A stretch of 64,000 nt of DNA, taken from assembly GCF_002019695.1 (NCBI RefSeq), contig NZ_KV917376.1:1993380-2057379 (forward strand). Direction: 5' to 3'. The notes below the pieces were generated by a model. It was given only the letters and a program-made list of their open reading frames with translations, was not told where the DNA came from and did no database searches. Shown one piece after another: positions 42,502 through 49,906 of this stretch (position 1 is the first letter of the stretch; each line of letters opens with the position of its first letter). Made by a program: the position numbers and the translations under genes. The DNA comes from Evansella clarkii (lineage in GTDB: Bacteria; Bacillota; Bacilli; Bacillales; Salisediminibacteriaceae).

Positions 42502-42843
42502 TTACTGCACTTTAACAATTTCCACCGGACCGTGGTCATCACAATGATCACCATGGGGATGATGCAGCCGGCCGTTTACCAGATAGTCGTAATGGTCGCC
42601 GTGTGGAACAAGTTCATGACCACAGTCTTCCTCATGATTACATCCGCAAGCTACAGGCTGGCATTCATCAGGATTTTCCCCGTTTACGGGAAGCGCGCAT
42701 TCTTTCCATTCACCATTACTTTCATGATGAAGGTGGCCATCGTGAACATAATCAATGTGGTCGTCATGCCTGATTTTCGTGTGTCCGCATGCAATACTGT
42801 GCTGATGCTCGTGCTCTTCATGTGTGTGTCCTTTACTGCCCAT
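42502..42843 (-). CDS. His-rich metal-binding protein with two internal repeats
   Basis: This 113-residue soluble protein is rich in His, Asp and Cys. It contains two copies of one unit: CGHTKIRHDDHIDYVHDGHLHH, described here by its key residues C-G-H, H-D-D-H, Y and GHLHH (about residues 19-40), and the related CGHELVPHGDHYDY with GRLHH (about 73-95). A CGCNHEEDC segment lies between them. The pattern implies zinc or related metal binding. No enzyme motif is seen. It converges on the COG0523 GTPase, so it may be a zinc store or donor. Confidence 0.75.
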   Translation of the reverse strand: MGSKGHTHEEHEHQHSIACGHTKIRHDDHIDYVHDGHLHHESNGEWKECALPVNGENPDECQPVACGCNHEEDCGHELVPHGDHYDYLVNGRLHHPHGDHCDDHGPVEIVKVQ

Positions 42844-43017
42844 ATTAAATCCCTCCCAGAGGTACTTTAGTTTATTATTCCTTTTTCATTAAGAGTTAAA
42901 CCAGCTTGGGGCATTTACTACATTGTGCAGTTGACTGAATAATCAAATATAATATATGTTATAAAAAACGGAAGGACCAATAATAAGGGGTCAATGAATG
43001 ACGAAGGGAGGAATACG

Positions 43018-43431
43018 GTGCGAACAAAAAAACTTACGGTTGGATCGCTAAAGGATAGAAAACCTGAAAAAAATATGACAGGCGCTTCTAACGACACAGT
43101 AGCTGCCGTTAAGCAGCAGGAAAATTATTCTGCGAAAAGCATCAAGGGAATAGTTAAAACAGAGCCGAAAACAATAACTTTTACCCAAAACAATAAGGTA
43201 TATACAATTTCGGCTTCCGAAGCTAATCATACTCTTCTGGATGCTGCTTTAAAGCTTAATAAACCAGTCAATTTTAAATGCAGAGCAGGGACGTGCGGAA
43301 AATGCGCGGTGAAGATAATTAAAGGAGAACATTGCCTGGCAGGTAAGACAGACCAGGAAAAAGAAACACTAAAGAAGAAAAAGATCCCTGGCTTCCGGCT
43401 GGCATGCCAGTCTGTAGTAGAATGCAACTAA
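43018..43431 (+). CDS. [2Fe-2S] ferredoxin with N-terminal encapsulin-targeting peptide
   Basis: This 137-residue protein has a C-terminal plant-type ferredoxin domain: C88, C93, C96 (CRAGTCGKC) and C130. An N-terminal extension of about 45 residues begins MRTKKLTVGSLKDRK. KLTVGSLK is the same motif that ends the IMEF cargo protein (RLTVGSLKNI), so the ferredoxin should be packaged in the encapsulin shell. In known IMEF systems such a ferredoxin is thought to help mobilise stored iron. GTG 43018 with GGGAGGA is preferred; ATG 42994 with AAGGGG would add eight residues. Confidence 0.9.
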   Translation: MRTKKLTVGSLKDRKPEKNMTGASNDTVAAVKQQENYSAKSIKGIVKTEPKTITFTQNNKVYTISASEANHTLLDAALKLNKPVNFKCRAGTCGKCAVKIIKGEHCLAGKTDQEKETLKKKKIPGFRLACQSVVECN

Positions 43432-43490
43432 CTTATTTATAATTAATATAAACCGATTGTGACAAACGTTTGAATTTACAGAAAACAGTA

Positions 43491-43554
43491 TTGACGAACC
43501 TTTCTGCATACTTTATGATGAGAATGGATATCAATGATAATGAAAATTATTCTC
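43491..43554 (+). promoter_or_regulatory. Promoter with Fur box
   Basis: TTGACG (43491-43496) and TATGAT (43514-43519) have a 17-base spacer. GATAATGAAAATTATTCTC (43536-43554) matches 16 of 19 positions of the Fur consensus and covers the likely transcription start. The downstream gene should be iron-repressed. Confidence 0.85.
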
Positions 43555-43573
43555 ATTGTATGGAGGGGTGTAA

Positions 43574-44050
43574 ATGAGTTATTTTATCAACGGCTACAAA
43601 GATTTTTATACTGTAATTGAAAACGAGAGAAAAATCGGTGGAGTTATAGAGGCTGAAGAAGTACAGCTTAAAAACGGTGAGATTTATAAAAACCCTGTTT
43701 TTACAAATATTGATTACTCAGGCGGAATTTTTTATACTGCCGCTATTGTCGCCAATGATGGCTCACATATTATCGTCCATGTGAATGACATAAGCATGAT
43801 TAAATCACCAGCACACAAAAAAATTAAAGATATGAAAAACCACTACTTTAAAGAAATAAAAATAAAAGAAAAAATGCGTTACTTAAAATGCCTTGCAAAA
43901 GGAGACCAAGGAGCTTTCACGAAACCTTTTGTAGAAGAAGCGAAACTTATTATTGAAGACATCGGCAGCGATGTGCTGATTAACGAAAAACAGGAATTAA
44001 GCTATGAGTTTATGACGATGTTCAATAATGAAGTGGTGAAAATAGCTTAA
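43574..44050 (+). CDS. Unrecognised Fur-boxed protein inside the encapsulin locus
   Basis: This 158-residue soluble protein belongs to no family I recognise. It seems to have an N-terminal beta-rich part (about 1-75, with the VIVANDGSHIIVHVND-like strands) and a Lys-rich helical C-terminal part (HKKIKDMKNHYFKEIKIKEKM). There are no signal peptide, membrane span, Cys cluster or cargo tag. GGAGGGGTG precedes the ATG. It has its own promoter and Fur box, lies between the ferredoxin and the shell gene, and shares a terminator with the shell gene. A role in iron handling with the nanocompartment is inferred from place and control only. Confidence 0.8.
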   Translation: MSYFINGYKDFYTVIENERKIGGVIEAEEVQLKNGEIYKNPVFTNIDYSGGIFYTAAIVANDGSHIIVHVNDISMIKSPAHKKIKDMKNHYFKEIKIKEKMRYLKCLAKGDQGAFTKPFVEEAKLIIEDIGSDVLINEKQELSYEFMTMFNNEVVKIA

Positions 44051-44056
44051 AACAAA

Positions 44057-44084
44057 ATCCCCTTTTGAATTTTCAAAAGGGGAT
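44057..44084. terminator. Convergent terminator
   Basis: ATCCCCTTTTGAA (44057-44069) pairs with TCAAAAGGGGAT (44073-44084). T-rich sequence on either side lets it stop both the plus-strand Fur-boxed gene and the minus-strand encapsulin message. Confidence 0.9.
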
Positions 44085-44098
44085 AAGTTTTGGCCCGA

Positions 44099-44950
44099 TT
44101 AATTATGTTCAGGGTTCTCTAAAGTACAAATCGCACTTGGGCGTTTAACCCTTGGGACGATACATTCGTAAATCCTGAATAAATGATTCATATTTTCAAC
44201 GTCCATATAAGCGGAGTCCATGTCTTCAGCGATGACCAGGTCTAGGTTATGGCGGCCTGTAGCTATCAGTAACCCTGAGTTTTCTTTCAGGACTGGAGAC
44301 TGGAACACCCCATCGGTAACTAATTCCCGGACATGCTCGATTTCCAGTACGTTCGTCCCTTCATGAACACGGTGAAGAAGAGCGTAGAGGTCTGGTGAAA
44401 GCACTAAAGCGTAAGGCCCGTTATGTCCCATCTGCAAAAGCTTGTTGCGGGCATCCACAATGTCTTTAAAAGCGTTGCCGGATTTAAGCCAATCAGACCT
44501 TACGTGAGTTAAATGGCCTTTAACATTAGACAGCCCTGGAATATTAAATTCCTCCGAGCCGTTAAAAATCAGGTCATCTTCCAGCAGGGAGCACTGAGTA
44601 ACTGCATTTGCTGCCTGGGAGAAATCAATTGGTATATCCAGTGTTCTTGCCTGTTCAATATCACGCCAGAAAAGCTGGAAGTCTTTATAAAGCAGGGGAA
44701 TTGTCAAATGAACTCTTTTAGTGGAGTCTGAGGTGTCCAGTTCTTCCCCATGAAGGCTGAGGCTTCCCTGTTCGGATTCTTCGTATATATCATTTATTAC
44801 TGATTGCACGCCTTGTCCAAGAGGACCGTATATATCAATAAACCGGCGCCCAATCAGATTGCGTCGGGCATTTTCAACTACTGTCTCATCAAGCATCTGC
44901 CATTCTTTGTTTGTAAGTGGGGAATCGTGGAATTTTTGAACTTTGTCCAT
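44099..44950 (-). CDS. Encapsulin shell protein (family 1, HK97 fold)
   Basis: This 283-residue protein self-assembles into an icosahedral protein compartment. It matches the family 1 encapsulin pattern: the N-terminal helix (PLTNKEWQMLDETVVENARRNL) that binds cargo peptides, GRRFIDIYGPLGQGVQ, the E-loop region around GEELDTSDSTKRVHLTIPLL, FRDIEQAR (here WRDIEQARTLDIPIDFS), and the C-terminal A domain ending CTLENPEHN. It lies 11 bases after the IMEF cargo gene, with AGGAGGT before the ATG. In the IMEF relatives the shell is large (T=4). Confidence 0.95.
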   Translation of the reverse strand: MDKVQKFHDSPLTNKEWQMLDETVVENARRNLIGRRFIDIYGPLGQGVQSVINDIYEESEQGSLSLHGEELDTSDSTKRVHLTIPLLYKDFQLFWRDIEQARTLDIPIDFSQAANAVTQCSLLEDDLIFNGSEEFNIPGLSNVKGHLTHVRSDWLKSGNAFKDIVDARNKLLQMGHNGPYALVLSPDLYALLHRVHEGTNVLEIEHVRELVTDGVFQSPVLKENSGLLIATGRHNLDLVIAEDMDSAYMDVENMNHLFRIYECIVPRVKRPSAICTLENPEHN

Positions 44951-44961
44951 TATATTACCTC

Positions 44962-45579
44962 CTAAATATTTTTCAGGCTTCCGACTGTGAGTCTCTTTGC
45001 AGGTTTACTGCTGCTGGAAACAGCAGCTTCCTTTTGGTGTTTTTCTGGATGAGCTCCGGAAGCTGAAGAAGTATATTTTTCAATTTTCAGATGTTCAGCA
45101 ACATCTTCTTTTTCATCTGTAGGTACAGAGCCGGCGGCAGCAGCAGCTCCATCAAATTCTTCGTTTAAAGTATTTAAGATAGGTTTTATCGACTGGTAAT
45201 CGTCAGCGGTAATGTTCCTCATGCGGGTGAGGTTTTCCGCGTGTTCAGTTTCTTTAAAAGAAAATAATGCTAAATCCAGATGCTCCAGGAAGTTATGCAG
45301 CCCGAATTTTTCAAGACTTATATCCTGAAGTAAGCGGACAAATTCCAGGTTATCGGCGGATCTTGCCCCGTCATTATCAATATAGAAATCGAGCTTTGGA
45401 ATTAAAGCATTCAGACGGTCGAGCCGCTGTTCTTCTTCTTCGTAAATATGATGGTAATAAAGCCGTTCATGGTCGTCTTTTGCATTTTCGATCCTGGGGG
45501 TGAGGATTGCCATAAAATCATTTATCGCTTCCCTTGTTCTGATAAACATATCTTTTAAATCAGAAAAGTGTGCAGCCAC
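44962..45579 (-). CDS. Iron-mineralising encapsulin cargo protein (IMEF)
   Basis: This 205-residue cargo has a helical N-terminal domain (about 1-145) rich in Glu and His (ERLYYHHIYEEEEQR, HAENLTRMRN) that could form a ferritin-like diiron ferroxidase. A flexible Ala/Ser/Lys-rich linker (about 145-193) follows, then the C-terminal targeting peptide RLTVGSLKNI. Family knowledge: IMEF proteins oxidise ferrous iron inside a Firmicute encapsulin to store it. It starts at GTG 45579 after AAAGGAAGTGAT and is the first gene of the cargo-shell operon. Confidence 0.93.
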   Translation of the reverse strand: MAAHFSDLKDMFIRTREAINDFMAILTPRIENAKDDHERLYYHHIYEEEEQRLDRLNALIPKLDFYIDNDGARSADNLEFVRLLQDISLEKFGLHNFLEHLDLALFSFKETEHAENLTRMRNITADDYQSIKPILNTLNEEFDGAAAAAGSVPTDEKEDVAEHLKIEKYTSSASGAHPEKHQKEAAVSSSSKPAKRLTVGSLKNI

Positions 45580-45746
45580 TGAATCACTTCCTTTACTGGA
45601 TTATTTAGTATTTTTTTATAGTTTAACGTACCTTAAGAAAAATTAAAAATGATATGGCAATATTCCGAAAAACTTAAAGATATCAAAAAGTCGTTCAATA
45701 TTTGTTCACAATAATAGTTTTATAATAAATATGTTTAGAAATCTCA

Positions 45747-45809
45747 TTGACAATGATTCTCAATCAATTTATACTAGGTATTGTTGATGAGGTTGATAAT
45801 CATTATCAA
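45747..45809 (+). promoter_or_regulatory. Promoter with two Fur boxes
   Basis: TTGACA (45747-45752) and TATACT (45770-45775) have a 17-base spacer. The spacer itself (GACAATGATTCTCAATCAA) is a weak Fur-like box. TTGATAAT-C-ATTATCAA (45793-45809) is a perfect 17-base Fur palindrome just after the start. The region 45580-45746 is shared with the divergent IMEF-encapsulin operon. Confidence 0.9.
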
Positions 45810-45860
45810 TTAAACCCCATCTACATAATACAAATGAACTTAACAGGGGGACGACATAAG

Positions 45861-47018
45861 ATGAAGAAGGCAATAAAATCTTTATTATTTGGATCACTTA
45901 CTTTAGCAGTTATAACAGCAGCAGGATGCGGTACTGATGACGGAAATGGCAACAACGATAATGCAGCTGGCGGTAATGACTCGCAGAACGAAAATGCAGG
46001 CAATAACGAGAATGAAGAGAACACAGAAAATGAAGCCGCAGTGGAATTAGACGGCCAACTTGTAGTATACTCATCACGTAATGAAAACTTTGTCGATCCT
46101 TTGCTTCAGAAATTTGAAGAGGAAACTGGGATAGAAGTAATGGCGCTCCATGGGGCAGACCCACTCCAGCTTGAAGAAGAAGCAGGAAACGTACAGGCGG
46201 ATATCTTTATTTCCAACGACCTGGGAGCATTAGGATATTTGGATAACCAAGGCTTGTTAGCTGGATCTGAACCGGAAGGAATCGAGACAATTCCTGCAGA
46301 ATTTCGCGCTGATGACAACGCTTACTTCGCAATCTCAGCAAGATCTCGTGGCTTTATCTACAATAAAGACTTAATTTCTGAAGATGAAATGCCTACAAGC
46401 ATAGAAGACTTATTTGATGAAAAGTGGGCAGATGTTGAAAATGGTTATGCGATTACCCGTGGAGGAAATGGCGGTATGCTTGGAAACGTTTCTGCACTCC
46501 GTTATGAGTGGGGGGACGACAAGACAGCTGAGTGGGTTGCTTCCATTAGAGAAAACTCAGCTGGTATATATGAAGGACATGGAGATATCCGCAGAGCAGT
46601 AGGTGCTGGCGAGCATTCATTCGGACTTGTAAATAACTATTACTACCATCAGCAGTTACTTGAGCCAACTGACAACAATGTGGGCTTTATCTACCTGGAT
46701 CAAGGGGAAGACGAAATGGGAGTAATCGCTAATGCTGCAGGTGTAGGACTTGTTGAAGGAGCTCCAAATGAAGAAAATGCACACGCGTTTCTTGAGTGGG
46801 TACTCAAGCCTGAAAACCAGGTGGCATTCGTTGGAGAATCACTTGAGCTTCTTATCAACTCTGAATATGGGGCAGAATATCCTGAAGAAGTTGAGCCGCA
46901 TGTAGTTGAATTTGATGAGCTTAAAGTACAGGACATGCCTTTAAAAGAGCTTGGAAACTACTTTGAGGGAACGAAAGAATTAATCGAAGCATCTGGTTTA
47001 GACCTTGATTTAAAATAA
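45861..47018 (+). CDS. Iron(III) ABC transporter substrate-binding lipoprotein
   Basis: This 385-residue lipoprotein has a signal peptide with a lipobox (VITAAGC, cysteine at about 21). A low-complexity Asn/Glu/Asp linker follows, then a FutA/FbpA-type ferric-binding domain (LVVYSSRNENFVDPLL, tyrosine-rich NNYYYHQQLL). It should capture ferric iron outside the membrane. ATG 45861 follows CAGGGGG; the open frame upstream lies in the Fur-controlled leader. The permease gene follows 31 bases downstream. Confidence 0.92.
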   Translation: MKKAIKSLLFGSLTLAVITAAGCGTDDGNGNNDNAAGGNDSQNENAGNNENEENTENEAAVELDGQLVVYSSRNENFVDPLLQKFEEETGIEVMALHGADPLQLEEEAGNVQADIFISNDLGALGYLDNQGLLAGSEPEGIETIPAEFRADDNAYFAISARSRGFIYNKDLISEDEMPTSIEDLFDEKWADVENGYAITRGGNGGMLGNVSALRYEWGDDKTAEWVASIRENSAGIYEGHGDIRRAVGAGEHSFGLVNNYYYHQQLLEPTDNNVGFIYLDQGEDEMGVIANAAGVGLVEGAPNEENAHAFLEWVLKPENQVAFVGESLELLINSEYGAEYPEEVEPHVVEFDELKVQDMPLKELGNYFEGTKELIEASGLDLDLK

Positions 47019-47049
47019 ATAAAAAAGCAGTTCACCGGGAGAGGGCATA

Positions 47050-48741
47050 ATGGACAGTCGGAACAAGAGGGATACGGAATCTTCACAACAGAATAATAAC
47101 AACAATGCCGAGGTTGGGGAAAAAACTTCCCCAGCCATTCTCCATTTTTTCAGAAGCAGCTGGTTCAAAATCTGGAACGGCAACCCGCCTGGGCCGATAT
47201 TATTGTTATTTGGGCTAGTGGTCGCACTAATAATGTCTGTGCCGATTATATACGTTATCTGGCGCTCTGTTTTTGCCGGAGCTGACAGATGGATGCGTCT
47301 GCTGGATGAAAGAATTCCTCAGTTATTATGGAATACCTTTTCCCTTACATTTGCAGTAACCGTATGTGCGGTGATTCTTGGTGTATCCCTTGCATGGATT
47401 GTGGTCCGTACGAATATTCCAGGAAGAAGATGGTGGCAGTGGCTGTTAGCACTCCCGTTGGTTATTCCGCCGTATGTCGGAGCTGTGACATATATTATTG
47501 TATTCGGACCAAGCGGCTGGGCAAGGGATATTTGGCGGGATACAGCCTGGCTGGCAAACATTGGGGATTACCCATTGAATATATATTCTTTTTGGGGCGT
47601 CTTCTTTGTTTTAACAATGTTTACATACCCGTATGTTTTTCTGATAGCAAGTGCCTCACTCCGAAAAATGAACAGAAATTATGAGGAAGTGGCCCGTTCT
47701 CAGGGGCTTACAGTTTCACAGGTATTCTGGAAGGTAAATCTTCCATTTCTCCGGCCTGCTATTGGTGCGGGGGCCATTCTTGTTTCTCTCTATGTATTAT
47801 CCGATTTTGGAGCTATCGCAATGCTCCGGTATGTGACATTTACGGCGGCGATTTATTTTCAGCGTGCTGGCTTTGATACGGCTGCAGCCTCTGTCTTAAG
47901 CTTAGTGCTAATTTTACTTACGATTATCATTCTATGGATTGAGGCAAGAACCAGAAAGAAAAGCAAATATTATCAGACAGCAAATACATTCAGGCAGCCT
48001 GATATACTTCCTTTGGGGAAATGGAGGGTTTTAACTGTAATATATGTCAGCCTGGTATTTTTCCTGTCGGTTATTCTTCCTATAAGCGTCCTCATTTACT
48101 GGTCTTATATAGGGATAGGCATGGGAGCAATTGATGAACGTTTCTTCGGCTTTGCATGGAACAGTCTGCAGGTCTCAGGTTTTGCCGCAATTTTATGTAT
48201 GCTTCTGGCACTGCCGATTATCTACCTGAAATCCAGATATCCTTCGGTGGTTTCAACTCTTATTGACCGCCTGAGTTATGCTGGATATGCGCTGCCAGGT
48301 GTTATCGTTGCACTTGGGATGGTATTTATTTTTAATAATCATATCCCTGTACTCTATAATACTTTCTATATGGTAGCTCTTGCGTTTGTTGTTCGGTTTC
48401 TTCCTCAGGCGATGCAGGCTGGTGAAGCTTCCTTAAGCCTTGTTTCCCCAAGGATTGACGAAGCGGCGAGGAGCCTTGGCTATCCGCCCTGGAAAGTGAT
48501 GCTGAAGGTAATCCTGCCTAGTATTCTTCCAGGTGTGCTTGCCGGTGGAGCGCTTGTGTTTGTGAGCTCTATAAAAGAACTTCCGGCAACGCTTATGCTC
48601 CGGCCTCCAGGCTTTGATACGCTTGCTGTCAGGGTATACTTTGAAGCTTCAGAGGCTCTTTATCACCTTGCGGCTCCGTCTGCTTTACTGATCATTCTCG
48701 TCTCTTGTATACCTTTACGTTATTTGCTTAAAAAATATTAA
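47050..48741 (+). CDS. Iron ABC transporter permease (fused double permease, FbpB-like)
   Basis: This 563-residue inner-membrane protein holds two homologous permease halves of about six spans each. Both contain the EAA loop: EEVARSQGLTVSQVFWKVNLP (about 215) and DEAARSLGYPPWKVMLKVILP (about 475), named by their EEVARSQG and DEAARSLG cores. This is the ferric-iron type. No ATPase gene follows in this strand, so the ATP-binding subunit must be encoded elsewhere. Confidence 0.93.
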   Translation: MDSRNKRDTESSQQNNNNNAEVGEKTSPAILHFFRSSWFKIWNGNPPGPILLLFGLVVALIMSVPIIYVIWRSVFAGADRWMRLLDERIPQLLWNTFSLTFAVTVCAVILGVSLAWIVVRTNIPGRRWWQWLLALPLVIPPYVGAVTYIIVFGPSGWARDIWRDTAWLANIGDYPLNIYSFWGVFFVLTMFTYPYVFLIASASLRKMNRNYEEVARSQGLTVSQVFWKVNLPFLRPAIGAGAILVSLYVLSDFGAIAMLRYVTFTAAIYFQRAGFDTAAASVLSLVLILLTIIILWIEARTRKKSKYYQTANTFRQPDILPLGKWRVLTVIYVSLVFFLSVILPISVLIYWSYIGIGMGAIDERFFGFAWNSLQVSGFAAILCMLLALPIIYLKSRYPSVVSTLIDRLSYAGYALPGVIVALGMVFIFNNHIPVLYNTFYMVALAFVVRFLPQAMQAGEASLSLVSPRIDEAARSLGYPPWKVMLKVILPSILPGVLAGGALVFVSSIKELPATLMLRPPGFDTLAVRVYFEASEALYHLAAPSALLIILVSCIPLRYLLKKY

Positions 48742-48860
48742 AGAAAATTCGCCGATTGGCGATGAGAGGGGCGTAGTTGTACGTAGACTTTAGCCTTTAA
48801 ATTTTCACTACGTTGTAATCAACTTCACAGCAAAAATTTTATACTTAAAGTGTAAATAAA

Positions 48861-48902
48861 AAAGGAGGGTGCGAAAGACTAGCTTTTGCACCCTCCTTTA
48901 TT
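48861..48902. terminator. Convergent terminator after the permease
   Basis: AAAGGAGGGTGC (48861-48872) pairs with GCACCCTCCTTT (48887-48898), with A/T-rich flanks on both sides. Confidence 0.88.
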
Positions 48903-48917
48903 TTGAACTAAATTTAC

Positions 48918-49883
48918 TTATCTGTTAAAGCTGGGATACACATATGGTGTATCTGGCTCTTCCACTTCGGTTATATAGCTGTCCTCAATAACTGGGAGCG
49001 TATAGTCTCCATATTCCCCTTTTCTGATAGTACCATTCACGTATACCCATGTATCTTCCTCAAACTGATTAGCTTCTTCAGATTCCACAAGAGTGCCGTA
49101 TACACCAGCATCGGCAGTACAGCATGTCATAGAGAAGCGGGCGGCAACGAGTTGATGATCTTCAAAGTCAGGTTCCCTGAAAACAAAGCCAATCATTTCT
49201 ATTTCTTTGCCAACAAAACGGTCAAGATAAAGGTCGAGTACTGTCATCACATCGAGATAATTATCTTCCGTAACTAAAATAACCTCACTTTGTTCCAGTT
49301 CATCGGCAAACTCTTTGTAAAATTCATCAAACCAGTCTTCCCCGTAAAAATCTTCTACCTGGTAATGCTCCTGAGCATCTACAGCTGCGGATGCCTGGAC
49401 TTCCAGATTATTAATATATCCTTCAGGATCTTCTAGAAAAGCTTCCGCTCTTGAAGTGGCCCCTGAATTTTCATCGGGGGAAACCTGATTAATAGTCAGG
49501 TCAGAACCGTAATTTATGCCCCTGTTTGCAGCTACCGAACTATTAAGCATCTGGTCAGGGATAATAAAGCCAAATAAAACAGGAAGAATAAAAATACTGT
49601 ATACCAATCCCTTCAACCAGAAAGGGCCTTTTATTTCGTGGTCATGATCGCAATGACCACTGCACACATGCTCTTCAGTGCTTTCTTTTTTCGTACTGCG
49701 AAAAACCTGCATAATGCCTAAAATAAAGAAAGTAGTCATTGCAAAATAGATAAACGGCATCATCTTCGGAGCGATATAATACACAATGTTTCCGGATAAT
49801 ATGAGGCTTAGCATCAGAAGAGCAAAGCCAAGGAGTATAATTCCTTTAAGAAAAGCATGGAATGCGTGATCGTAATGTTTCAT
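48918..49883 (-). CDS. YcgQ-like membrane protein (DUF1980/TIGR03943)
   Basis: This 321-residue protein has about four N-terminal membrane spans (about 12-60 and 85-110) joined by a His/Cys-rich loop (HVCSGHCDHDHE). An extracytoplasmic C-terminal domain contains the conserved MTCCTADA motif (about residue 250) and a DTWVYVNGTI strand region. The family is always paired with a UPF0718 permease, as here 23 bases downstream of that gene. The function is not established; metal transport or delivery is inferred from His/Cys motifs and context. Confidence 0.85.
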   Translation of the reverse strand: MKHYDHAFHAFLKGIILLGFALLMLSLILSGNIVYYIAPKMMPFIYFAMTTFFILGIMQVFRSTKKESTEEHVCSGHCDHDHEIKGPFWLKGLVYSIFILPVLFGFIIPDQMLNSSVAANRGINYGSDLTINQVSPDENSGATSRAEAFLEDPEGYINNLEVQASAAVDAQEHYQVEDFYGEDWFDEFYKEFADELEQSEVILVTEDNYLDVMTVLDLYLDRFVGKEIEMIGFVFREPDFEDHQLVAARFSMTCCTADAGVYGTLVESEEANQFEEDTWVYVNGTIRKGEYGDYTLPVIEDSYITEVEEPDTPYVYPSFNR

Positions 49884-49906
49884 AATCTATATTTTCCCCC
49901 TTACTA

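Noticed and set aside
45747-45860. N-terminal extension of the iron-binding lipoprotein
   Set aside because: The region holds the promoter and Fur boxes; the signal peptide starts at ATG 45861 after CAGGGGG.
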